From: Haliclona indistincta
Taxonomy: Eukaryota; Porifera; Demospongiae; Haplosclerida; Chalinidae
Length of the DNA stretch: 64,000 nt
Direction: 5' to 3'
Assembly: GCA_964017065.1 (NCBI GenBank)
Contig: OZ024784.1
Span: forward strand, 7,483,152-7,547,151
Part shown: positions 26,001 through 35,818 of the stretch, piece by piece
Layout: each line of letters starts with the position of its first letter
Position numbering within the stretch: position 1 is the first letter of the stretch
Position numbers and translations under genes: made by a program
Notes under the pieces: model-generated
What the model saw: the letters and a program-made list of their open reading frames with translations, nothing else
Told to the model about the DNA's origin: nothing
Databases searched by the model: none

Positions 26001-26545
26001 TGCACAGTGGTTGGTACACTGGAATACCAAAAGCTGGATCACAAGTCGGGAATGCATATCGGCATAGAAGAGGTGCAGCTCGTGAGAGACATTGCTGAGA
26101 TGGTCTTGAGGACAGAAAAGCTTGAAAGATGGCTCCGGTGTCTCTTGCAGCCTTTTGCTGTCCCGAGCGACTGTGATTAGTTACAACTGTTAGACCACTC
26201 AACCAGTTGTCACAGATGCTGGTTGCATTGAATACATCACAGGTAAGATTGCCGTAAGTTCTGAGAAATGAAGAGAAGCACATGATTGTTGCATTTTAGC
26301 TCATCCTTACGGTGGAGGGTTTTCAGTAACTGGTGACAGCGTGGGAGAATCTCCAGAAGCAGACGAAATGTCACTTGATCCTATGATGAAAACAAGAAAC
26401 ATAGTCCACGCAATGATGACTAGTGCAACATAATTCATGCAAGCAACTAGTCAACACAACTGCAGTCGACATGGTCGTCGCTACTTTCGGCATTCTCACC
26501 GTCTGCAGCGATAGTCAAAACGACTAGCAATAGCACTGACCGCAT
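23042..26545 (-). CDS. ROR/MuSK-like receptor tyrosine kinase with two CRD-kringle modules
   Basis: About eight minus-strand exons. A signal-peptide exon starts at 26545 (MRSVLLLVVLTIAADG). A Ser/Pro linker exon follows (about 26383-26309). The first Frizzled-type cysteine-rich domain is at about 26260-25833 and the first kringle at about 25710-25455 (NCYNGKG, GIPCQSW, CRNPGGKGDKPWCF). The second CRD spans about 25262-24790 (TCQRYTGTLCRHVG) and the second kringle about 24690-24420 (DCYNAS, GIPCQPWD, CRNPEGRGNRPWCY). A TM helix lies near 24410-24310. The kinase (about 24130-23290) has GQGHFGVV, VAVKVL, HRDLATRN, ADFGLS, a YTDNYF activation loop and RWMPPES, so all catalytic motifs are present. 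CRD plus kringle plus Tyr kinase is the ROR arrangement; ROR and MuSK bind Wnt or related ligands. Vertebrate ROR has one CRD, one kringle and an Ig domain; here the pair is duplicated and no Ig is seen. The C-terminal tail has YQNM and YDHL, possible phosphotyrosine sites. Confidence 0.88.
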
Positions 26546-26779
26546 AGCTGATGCTCGTTGAAATAATTACCAATTCCTTTGCTAAAGTACACAACACAAG
26601 TACTAGCCACTTGACTGCTAACACGTTCTACAATCCACCTCGTGAATATGCACAACAAGCCACACCTGAACATGGCAGAGTTGCATTAGTTTCCAATTAT
26701 TCGGTTGCGTTAGTCTGTTTCCAATTCAGCAATTCATGGATAGCTGCCTCCAAGATCTAATTCATGTGATTAGTTTACA

Positions 26780-26959
26780 ATGTCTCCTGCTGTATTTTGG
26801 CTGTTGTTTCTGTGTGGGCTACTGGTGATATTGGTATTGTGGAGAGCATGTGACAGACCAGAAGAAATAGTAACGAAGAAGAAAAGTTCAAAGACCAGCA
26901 AAATTATGACTCCATCAAGAAGCAAAGACAACTCAGCTGTTCATAAGAAACTGAATTAA
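26780..26959 (+). CDS. 59-residue single-pass membrane micropeptide (putative)
   Basis: A short intronless frame of 59 codons plus TAA. Residues of about 4-21 form one hydrophobic helix (FWLLFLCGLLVILVLW), followed by RACDRPEE and a Lys/Ser-rich tail with KKKSSK and SRSKDN. The layout is that of a small type III or tail-out membrane protein. No family recognised. The ATG context (ACAATGT) is acceptable. It lies divergent from the receptor kinase gene, about 235 bp from its start codon, which fits a shared promoter region. Coding status rests on composition only; a chance frame is possible. Confidence 0.45.
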   Translation: MSPAVFWLLFLCGLLVILVLWRACDRPEEIVTKKKSSKTSKIMTPSRSKDNSAVHKKLN

Positions 26960-27682
26960 CACTATTAATATGGTTTGCATCTCATTCCACATTTCATTTG
27001 ATGACAATGCTTGTTGGGCAACTCAGCAGTGACATCATCATGGGATACATGGGCCTTGCGGGACTTTTAAAATTGCACATTCACAGCATACTATGTATCA
27101 GCTACGGAAGCAAAAGTTTAAACCACATAATACAAGTATTATGAGCTGTTTCTACCATAGATCTAGATTTCCAGGAATCCCAATTGCATAATGCCTGACT
27201 AGTGGTCGACCAATTCCTGTCTCTAAGGAAAACATATAAACACCGATAACATGGTGTGGCAAGAAATTTTGTAGATAAAATCAGGTGGTTACTGAAGCCT
27301 TGCAGTGTGTAACTTATTTCTCTTTTCGATTAAAAATTATAAAAAATTAATGCGCAAAAAGAGAAAAGGTCTATCATAATAATTATTATTAAAAATTATA
27401 GGTATTAGCATATCTATGTCAAAAGCGGAAGTGTGACACTGGCCAATCAAATTCACTTTTCGTCAAGTGTACAGCTTCAGTTAGCTACGTGCGTTTGAGT
27501 CATACTTCCGCTATTGACATCAATGTGCGCAATCAACTGTGCGAACATATCCCCCCCCCACAACGACTTGCTTGCGCATGCCGCTAAAACCACAGTTGTT
27601 GTGACGCATGCACTGATAATGCGTGGGATGTCATGCTATCGGCTAGCTATAAATTCGAGATCCAGGGGAGAAAGTTGTCATA
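26960..27682. other. Intergenic region with small inverted repeats, upstream of thrombospondin
   Basis: AT-rich sequence. An imperfect palindrome spans about 27412-27530 (GTCAAAAGCGGAAGTGTGAC near 27416 and its near-complement near 27501), looking like a tiny foldback element. A second short inverted pair, CTCTTTTCG and AAAAAGAG, lies near 27321-27365. The thrombospondin promoter and 5' UTR should lie in the last few hundred bases. No coding exon recognised. Confidence 0.4.
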
Positions 27683-30600
27683 ATGCAGTTACCAAAATTT
27701 ACGATGATCAGTATGCTTTTCAGCTATACTCACGCGGTCATCATCTTGGCAGCAGTGCTGTTCAGCTGTGCGCATGGTATGCTCATGATTCAGTACTATA
27801 GGTAAAAGTAATAATTTATGTACGGCCTTTATCTTTGCAGGCGAGCAATGTAGTTGCATCTACAGATCCTCTCTGTCGCCCAACAGTGTTCTAAAAATTC
27901 TGGGCCCTAAAGAAACAGTTCAAGATCCGCACAACCCCTGCATAGAATACAGATGCGTGGTAAGTATGCGCATGCAGCCTGCATGCATTCGCATGGTGCA
28001 TGCACGTGTTGATCTAGCAACACCGTTAATTTTTATACGATCATTTTTTTACTACTATAGGGAAGTATACTACAAGCTGTCGATATTTCTGGAAAATGCA
28101 AAAAACCAACGTGCCAGAATCCTATTCCTCGCAAAGGCGAATGCTGTTTATCATGTGGTTAGTGCATCAATCCACGTCGTATTTTGCTACCGTTATAATG
28201 CCTTTGTTTTGCATAACAGACGGAGAGGATCTTTTCGTTGATCAATCAGGAGGAGCAGGATTATCACCTCCTCGTATTATTGACAGAATGATCGATGCAT
28301 GGGGTGAATGGAGTAGTTGGACCGGATGTTCTAAAACCTGCGGCTCTGGTCGCAGAAGTAGAGAAAGAGATTGTGAAACAAAGGACAAACCAGTAGTGAA
28401 TTGTACAGGAGCTTCAATTGAAGTGGAATCCTGCAATACACAACCCTGTCCAGGTGACTATAATTATTAAAAACACAATTTTAAACTTCGTGTAACTGAC
28501 AATAATTTTTTTGCAGTTGATGGTGGCTGGACTGTGTGGTCAGATTTTGGAGAATGTAGTGTAACTTGTGGAAGTGGTACACGATCAAGACAAAGAAGCT
28601 GCACTAACCCTGCTCCAGCTCATGGTGGCAAAGACTGTACTGGAGAGGCAAGGGAACTACGACCTTGCTTTAGAGGACATTGCCCTAGTGAGCAAAAAAT
28701 TATCTAACGTACAATGTCATGTTGATTTCATGGCATAATTTTTTAGGGGACTGTGCCTGGTTACCCTGGTCCGAGTGGAGCAATTGTTCAACTAGCTGTG
28801 GAGGTGGAATCAAGGTTCGCACCAGAAATTCAATTCCTGAAGCTTTTGGTGGTAAACGATGCAATGGTTCCTTTACACAACAAGCCGAATGCAATTCCCA
28901 TCCTTGTCCAAGTAAGTCAAAATATACCATCAGCATGCAATGTTTATATATCGTGTTAATTATTGCAGTACATGGTGGCTGGACGGTATGGACTGAGTGG
29001 AGTGTGTGCTCTGTTACTTGTGGCAATGGTACTGAGACAAGGTCTCGACAATGTACTAACCCAGAACCAAAGTATGGTGGAAACAACTGTATAGGAGCCT
29101 CAGTAGAGCATAGAGTTTGTCAGCATAATCCTTGCCCAGGTTTGTTAAAATACCACAAGCATGCTAAAAATGACAAACTAAATTATTCTCTTTCATAACA
29201 TTACACAATTATTTGTCTGCATTGTTATTATGCTGTTTTGTCTATTGTGTCCTCCAGTTGACTGTGTGTGGAGTGAATGGTCTGATTGGACTCCATGCAG
29301 TCTTAGCTGCAATTATGGAATTACTATGAGGAGCAGAAGTTTTAAGATCAAAGAAATGCATGGTGGCAAGAAATGCACAGGAAGATCTACGGACACAAAT
29401 TTATGCAACACTCATCCATGCCCTGGTTTGCTAAAAACATTACTACACTGATGACTTGTATTGAATTTATTTTTACTTTATAGATCCATGCAAAAATAAT
29501 CGGTGTGCAAAACAAGTGAAGTGTATTAAGATCAATGACACTGATTATACATGTGGTAGCTGCCCACCAGGAATGTCCGGAGATGGCTATACTTGTAATG
29601 AAGTGAATGAGGTAAATGGGCAGTTCTCACGAACTACACATGTAATGTGAAAGCAGTGTGAATTCCATGCTTTGTTAGCTATAATAGACCCAGATTCGAT
29701 AAGATGCAAAAATCCTGTGAAGCCAATTGAGCCATGCATGCTATGCTGTTGCTAATGACATTGTGTGGTTGCACAATTACTTGTTTATGTTAGGAATCTC
29801 ACCTATAAAATATGCTGTGGTCAGATGATAGCTGTTTTACCACTGTTCTTTGATTCTACAGTGCATTGAAGATAATCCATGTTTTGTCGCATCTGCTTGC
29901 TATGATTTTCCTATTGGGTTTATCTGTGGTCAATGCCCTAAAGGATACAGTGGAGGAGTTCACAGGGGGTTTGACTCATCTGTGAAGCAGGTAACAAAGA
30001 CTTCATGCACTGCATTCTTAGAATTGACCAGTTTTGATAGCAACTAATAACTGACATTGTTACATGCATTTGATCACTGTTTGCTTTGTTATACAGCAAT
30101 GCACTGATATTGATGAGTGTGCTACTAACAATGGAGGTTGTCATAACCTCAGAACATGCAATAATACAGTGGTAAGGACTACAGTGACTATAGATAACAA
30201 CATGGCTGACATTATTCTAAACACAGGGAAGTTTCACTTGCTCTCCTTGTCCTTCTGGTTACATCACTGATGGTCCTACTGGCTGCATACTGGATGATCC
30301 ATGCATTGCTGGAGTAGATGATTGCGATTCACTGGCACTTTGCTCCAGATCAAGGCGAGGCCAGTACAGATGTGAGGTATGGTAAATCAGATTATGAAGA
30401 TGCTCAATATTACTTGTTTCCATATTGTCTTAGTGCCCACTTGGATATCTTGGTAATGGAAAGCAGTGCAGTCCTGATTCTGATTTTGATGGATTCCCTG
30501 ACTTTAGGCTTGTAAAGGGTTGTGACAAGGCATCTTGCCCAGCAGTAAGTCCTTGATAATTTGTCAGCTCATTGCTCAGTTAATTACACTTTTTAATGTA

Positions 30601-33046
30601 ATTTGCAGGACAACTGTCGTGATGTACCAAACAGTGGTCAAGAGAATACTGACGGTGATCAGTATGGAGATGCTTGTGATACTGACAAGGACAATGACAA
30701 CATACTAGATGTCAACGACAACTGTGTCTATCGTTCAAACCCAAATCAGTTGGATAGAGATAGAGATGGTGTGGGTGACGCATGCGATAACTGTCCAGAC
30801 ACAAGAAACGATGATCAAATTGATACTGATAAAGATGGTTTAGGTGATCCTTGTGATTCTGATCGAGACGGTGATGGTAAGTTATAAGTTATAATTTTTT
30901 CTTCAAATAATTTATTGTTTTCTTGCTTTTGTGCAGGCATAGTCAACAGCAGAGATAACTGTCCCTTGATTAAAAACTCGAATCAGGCTGACATTGATGG
31001 TGATGGCCGCGGTGATGTGTGTGATAACTGTCGCATCTTTCCCAACGGAGATCAGGTACTTGCATAACTGTGTAATTAATACTAGCTTGGTTTGGAGTAT
31101 TTTAATTTACTCTACTATGACTTAAATGCTTTGAATGCTTGACAAAGAGAGTCATTTTTCATTTTGTTCATAGTTGGACAGGGATCAGAATCTCATTGGA
31201 GATCTTTGTCAAGGAACTAGAGATACAGACAATGACGGCATCAATGATGACGAAGATAACTGCAAATTTGTAGCCAATGCTGACCAGTTGGATACTGATC
31301 TTGATGGACTAGGAGATACATGTGACAGTGATGATGATGGTGATGGAATACTAGATAGCCAAGATAACTGCTGTGTGGTACACAACCCAGATCAAACAGA
31401 TACAGACGGTAATAATTATGCACATTGTGCATTATAGTTGCATGATGCAAGCACAGTGCTTCCAGTGAACTTCTCTCTAATTGTGCGAGTAGCAGATGGT
31501 TGACGGAATTTGCCTACTCGTATTGCATCCTAGCTCAACCCATGACATTAGCATTCTTGCTGTATTTGTTATCAATGAGTGGTCACCATGTTTGTAACAC
31601 TATAACGTATAATTCATTTAGAGGTTACCTTGTACCTGACTTCACTATCCAAATAGTAACTAACTCAGATATTGATAAAATGCCTTTTTGTTACAACTTT
31701 GCATTCCTCTATAGGAGTAGCTTTACTGTCTTCTTCTGTGGTTTTAAGTATAGTAAACATCAAAGAGTTGAGCAGACTCGTTATGTTTTTTTTTCTTCAT
31801 CTACAGGCAATGGTGTTGGAGATGCTTGTGAGAATGATCTTGATAAAGATGGTGTACCTGACAGTCTTGACGCATGCTCTTGCAACAAAAATGTGAAAAA
31901 GACTGACTTTAGAAGTGACTTTAAGATAGCACTAGATCCAAAGGGACAAGCACAGATTGATCCAGTCTGGAGAGTATTTGATGAGGTAAACAACTAAACT
32001 AAAGCTATGACCACAGTCAATGCATTAATTATTACTTTGTCTGTTCAGGGTGCTGAAATCAGACAAGAGGTTAATTCAGATCCAGGGTTGTTTTTAGGAA
32101 GAGACACTTTCACTCATATTGAATTCAATGGCACATTCCATGTTGCTAATGGAACTGATGATGACTTTGCTGGTATTGTTTTTAACTATCAAAGCAACAA
32201 GAGATTCATCGTTGTTAGTTGGAAACGAAGAGGACAAGAGTACTGGGAGAAATCACCATTTGTTGCTACTGCTCAGTCTGGTATTCAGGTTAAGATCGTA
32301 ACTTCAGATTCTGGCCCTGGGCCAAAGCTGCGAAACAGTCTCTGGCATACTGGAGACACTGCTAATGAGGTGAGCAACAGCAAATGGAATGTAGCCATTG
32401 TATGATCTGTGCATCACACCTATTTATCAGTCAGGTATAATTTCATAGCACTAACACACAATTTACTACAAAACAAGCATGAGCCTTCTTAATTAAGTTA
32501 GTCTTGTCTGCAGCCACTTTTATGTAGTTTAATGTTTGCATAATGCAATACTAGAACAGCGGGTGCTAGGTCTCCACCTTTCATTCCTTTCCCATTTGTT
32601 CTATAATCACCAGGTGCAGACAAAGTGGGTGGATCCATTACACAAAGGATGGGAGTATGACACTGCATACCGCTGGCATCTTGTTTACTCATCCAAGACA
32701 GATTGCATGAGGTTAGTGACAACTAATGCGGCTGTCCTATGTAAACTAATAGTAACTAGCCTTGACTGGTGTGGTGTGACATTATCTTATTTTTAAATGC
32801 AGAATAAAATTCTACCAAGGAGGTAGCATGATGGTTGACACTGGATGTTTGTGCAATTTGGAAGTCAAAGGCGGGAAATTAGGCATGTATGCTTTCTCAC
32901 AAGAAAAAGTCACCTGGTCAAATATGAAGTACAAATGTCTCTGTAAGTTTACAAATTACTAGGATGTTTAGGAAATTGCTCATTTTATGGTGCATTCTTC
33001 TTCTACAGCCGAAGACACAGCAATGCAATTCTGCGTACCTTCATAA
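27683..33046 (+). CDS. Thrombospondin with VWC domain and five TSR repeats
   Basis: Many small exons on the plus strand encode a secreted extracellular-matrix protein. Exon 1 (27683-27776) gives a signal peptide ending FSCAHG. Exons at 27841-27959 and about 28061-28157 give a VWC-type domain ([12 protein letters not shown]). Five thrombospondin type-1 repeats follow, mostly one per exon: about 28295-28452, 28517-28690, 28747-28911, 28968-29141 and 29258-29425, each with W-x-x-W and CS-x-(T/S)CG-like motifs. EGF-like domains follow at about 29484-30460. Calcium-binding type-3 repeats run from about 30609 to 31860 (many DxDxDGxGDxCD units). The L-lectin-like C-terminal domain runs from about 31880 to 33046 ([24 protein letters not shown]). 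The end FCVPS fits the family. No N-terminal laminin-G-like domain and no obvious oligomerising coiled coil were found. Vertebrate TSP1/2 have three TSRs, so this copy number differs. The family call is secure; some EGF exon edges are approximate. Confidence 0.93.
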
Positions 33047-33274
33047 ACTTTCTCACTGACTGAATGATCCTTTTATCAATTTTTGTACAGATAACTATTA
33101 TTTGTTTTTTTTACCGTTTTGTGTATCTATAAGTACTGTCATTCGTTACCCATTATTTTTGCTAACAATATTAAAATTGTGTTTGACACAATAATATTAT
33201 AGCACGTATACATACGTACACGTACGTAAGCACTGACCACGTTATCGTTGCAAGCGCACGTGCTCAGAACCAGC

Positions 33275-35656
33275 ATGGACGACGACAAGGAGATGAAAGA
33301 GGTCCAGAAGGAGAACGAGGTAGTTTTGAATGCAGTATCTACTTATGCCACTCCTCTGTGCACGCAGGATCATAATGAACGAATTAGAGCAGTATTCACC
33401 AAGCACATAGCTGAAGAAGTGATGTACAAAGAGAAAGAACTTGCTAGTATAGAAGAGCAAATCTTGAACACCAGAGTCCAACTTCATCGTATTCGTTTAG
33501 TGATCTTATCACAAGAATATGGGCTTAATTTGACAGGCCAGGAGCCTGGTGAGAGCCTAGAAAAAGATTTGGGTGAAAGTACAGCGTCATGGAGAGATTT
33601 TGAGCAGCGGTTTATCTCGGAACAAAGTCTAGTTGAGTCTTCTGAACCGCCATCACGTGTTGGCACTCCATTATCGAGCAATCCACATAGCCATGAACCC
33701 TCAGAACATGGCTCTGATGAAGAAAGAGATGGAGTAGACATACTGGACGAAGAAATGAGAGATGAGAATAACGGGCGTGAACCATTTGCTGTTGATATTG
33801 ATCCTTTTGATATCAACATGGCTGAACTAAACTCAGTACTTTCAACTGAAGAGGAAAATGTAAGAACTCCCGTAATCTTTTCTGCTTTATCATCTTCTCT
33901 TGCAAAACCGTCCTCTGAATCTAATAATGAATCAAGATTCTATACTAAACGCCGCGTTATTGTTGGAAACACGTCACAATACTTGGAAAGGTCATTTCGA
34001 TTTGACAGCGATTCTTCAACACACAAGTGGATGGTGTATGTTCGCGGCACTCCAGGAGACCAACCTATACACACCTATGTAAGAGCAGTACGATTTTTTC
34101 TTCACCCAAGCTATCGTCCACACAATATTGTGCAAGTGAATGACCCTCCATTCAACCTGACTCGGTTTGGTTGGGGTGAGTTTCCTGTCAGAGCACAACT
34201 CATATTTCAAAATTCTCGTCAAAAATCGATAGACATCATTCACAACTTGAAGCTTGATCGTACTCACACTGGCCAGCAGATGCTTGGAGCTGAGACTACT
34301 GTTGACATAGAACTAGAGAAGCAAGAATCTGCTAGCATAGTTCAATCATGTTTCCAAGAGGTATCTCAGTTACAGACAGAGGGGGCAATATGCAATGATG
34401 TAGGCGTCATGGAATGTAGTGTAGGTAGTAAGCTACTTATGAATACGGGAACAGTATGCATACCTACACATGGAAGCCGTAATGCTTCCCATTCAGCCCA
34501 GAATATCCATGGCAATGACAATGTAGACAGGTGTGTTGCGGGTTACAGTTCACAAGCAGTATATCACATCACCATTCCTACTACTTGCCCGTTGGATACC
34601 ATTCTACTTGACCATGACTACAGCACGAATGTGATAGTGATGCAAGCCTCACTCAGTGTCTCCAAACAACAACAAGGTTTATTAACAGCAGTTTCATACA
34701 CACCATCACCCAACTATTTTTCCTCCTTGTATGCTCCTCACACTGTAGCTGATAGTCACCTTCACTTTGCTGCTAGCTTGTTGCCTCTTTATGCTCCTTC
34801 AAATCCAGATGCTTGTCCATTTGCTGCTGCCACATTGGAAGAATACAGAAATTGGAGCTTGCCCAAACAACGGGCAAACGAGTGGATGAGAGCTGTTGCT
34901 GTTAAAAAGCTCACTCAGCTTCGAATGGACCAACCAAAAGTGAACGAGTGTCCTCTGACGACAAGATATGTTATGCTTTGGTGTCGAAGGAATGGATTCA
35001 CTCCACTAGATATAGCAATGGTGTCTAGTCCTGGGTTCTGCAAGTATTGTGGACATCAGCTTCCTCCTTACAAATCACACGATGATAGTGAAAGATTATT
35101 AGCAAATTATCACATCGAATGTGAGGTAATGTTCATGGAGTCAGGAGGCCTCGCTCAACTCGACTCTTTCACGTCTCCATACCAGCTGCTCAAATCTTTA
35201 GCAACAGAAATGGAAAGTTCAGTAAAAGAGGAAGACTATGATCAACTGATAGATGTTGAAACATTTGATTCAGATCACTCTCAGCCGATTCCTTTGGACA
35301 TAGCACCTTTTATTAAGAGACAGCCAAGCACACCAGAGTTACGTTGGGTACAGCTTACAGCTGGTCAAATAGGGGTTCATCTGTCACCCATACTACATAC
35401 AGGAAAGGTTCTTCATGTGGTTGAACACATGATCTATGTAGCTTGCTCGCGCTTTCTCAAAGATTTGCTCAAATTAGCTGTGCAGTTTGGACTATCTCGA
35501 CCAGAGACAGAGTCGGACATAACTACCGGTAGTGCTGAGGGCCTGCAAGAAAGAATCATAGTAGCTCTGCATATCTACAGAGCTATTAAACATAATGAGA
35601 ATATGGACTTTCTGACGAATGAAGGGCTAGCATATTCCTGTTTAGATAGCAAGTAA
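33275..35656 (+). CDS. YEATS2: YEATS domain-containing protein 2 (ATAC complex histone-acyl reader)
   Basis: Single-exon gene of 793 codons. The ATG at 33275 is used because the slightly longer upstream frame begins with TTG. A helical N-terminus (about residues 15-75) and an acidic, Ser-rich linker precede a YEATS domain at about 225-335: KRRVIVGNTSQYLE, KWMVYVRG, FFLHPSYRPHNIV, FGWGEFPVRAQLIF. YEATS2 reads acylated histone H3 lysine in the ATAC acetyltransferase complex in the nucleus. A C-x2-C then H-x3-C cluster near residues 588-615 (FCKYCGHQLP, YHIECE) may bind zinc. The C-terminus (about 690-793) has a helical histone-fold-like stretch beginning LRWVQLTAGQ, as in the family. Lack of introns contrasts with its neighbours and hints at an old retroposition or intron loss. 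A different YEATS paralogue (AF9, GAS41) is less likely given the length and long C-terminus. Confidence 0.87.
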   Translation: MDDDKEMKEVQKENEVVLNAVSTYATPLCTQDHNERIRAVFTKHIAEEVMYKEKELASIEEQILNTRVQLHRIRLVILSQEYGLNLTGQEPGESLEKDLGESTASWRDFEQRFISEQSLVESSEPPSRVGTPLSSNPHSHEPSEHGSDEERDGVDILDEEMRDENNGREPFAVDIDPFDINMAELNSVLSTEEENVRTPVIFSALSSSLAKPSSESNNESRFYTKRRVIVGNTSQYLERSFRFDSDSSTHKWMVYVRGTPGDQPIHTYVRAVRFFLHPSYRPHNIVQVNDPPFNLTRFGWGEFPVRAQLIFQNSRQKSIDIIHNLKLDRTHTGQQMLGAETTVDIELEKQESASIVQSCFQEVSQLQTEGAICNDVGVMECSVGSKLLMNTGTVCIPTHGSRNASHSAQNIHGNDNVDRCVAGYSSQAVYHITIPTTCPLDTILLDHDYSTNVIVMQASLSVSKQQQGLLTAVSYTPSPNYFSSLYAPHTVADSHLHFAASLLPLYAPSNPDACPFAAATLEEYRNWSLPKQRANEWMRAVAVKKLTQLRMDQPKVNECPLTTRYVMLWCRRNGFTPLDIAMVSSPGFCKYCGHQLPPYKSHDDSERLLANYHIECEVMFMESGGLAQLDSFTSPYQLLKSLATEMESSVKEEDYDQLIDVETFDSDHSQPIPLDIAPFIKRQPSTPELRWVQLTAGQIGVHLSPILHTGKVLHVVEHMIYVACSRFLKDLLKLAVQFGLSRPETESDITTGSAEGLQERIIVALHIYRAIKHNENMDFLTNEGLAYSCLDSK

Positions 35657-35818
35657 CTACGTCATCCTTTTATCCTGTTTAGATTGCTATCACAATATGC
35701 TTACATCATGGACTGTGCCCCACATTAATTGCAAGTGTCATATTTCACAAATTTTTATGTAGATAAAAATAACACAGGAGAATGTACAAGCATAAGAAAG
35801 TATTTATTGTTCCAAATT

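Noticed and set aside
33248..33274. Longer start for YEATS2
   Set aside because: The upstream codon is TTG; the ATG at 33275 has a good context and fits the family.
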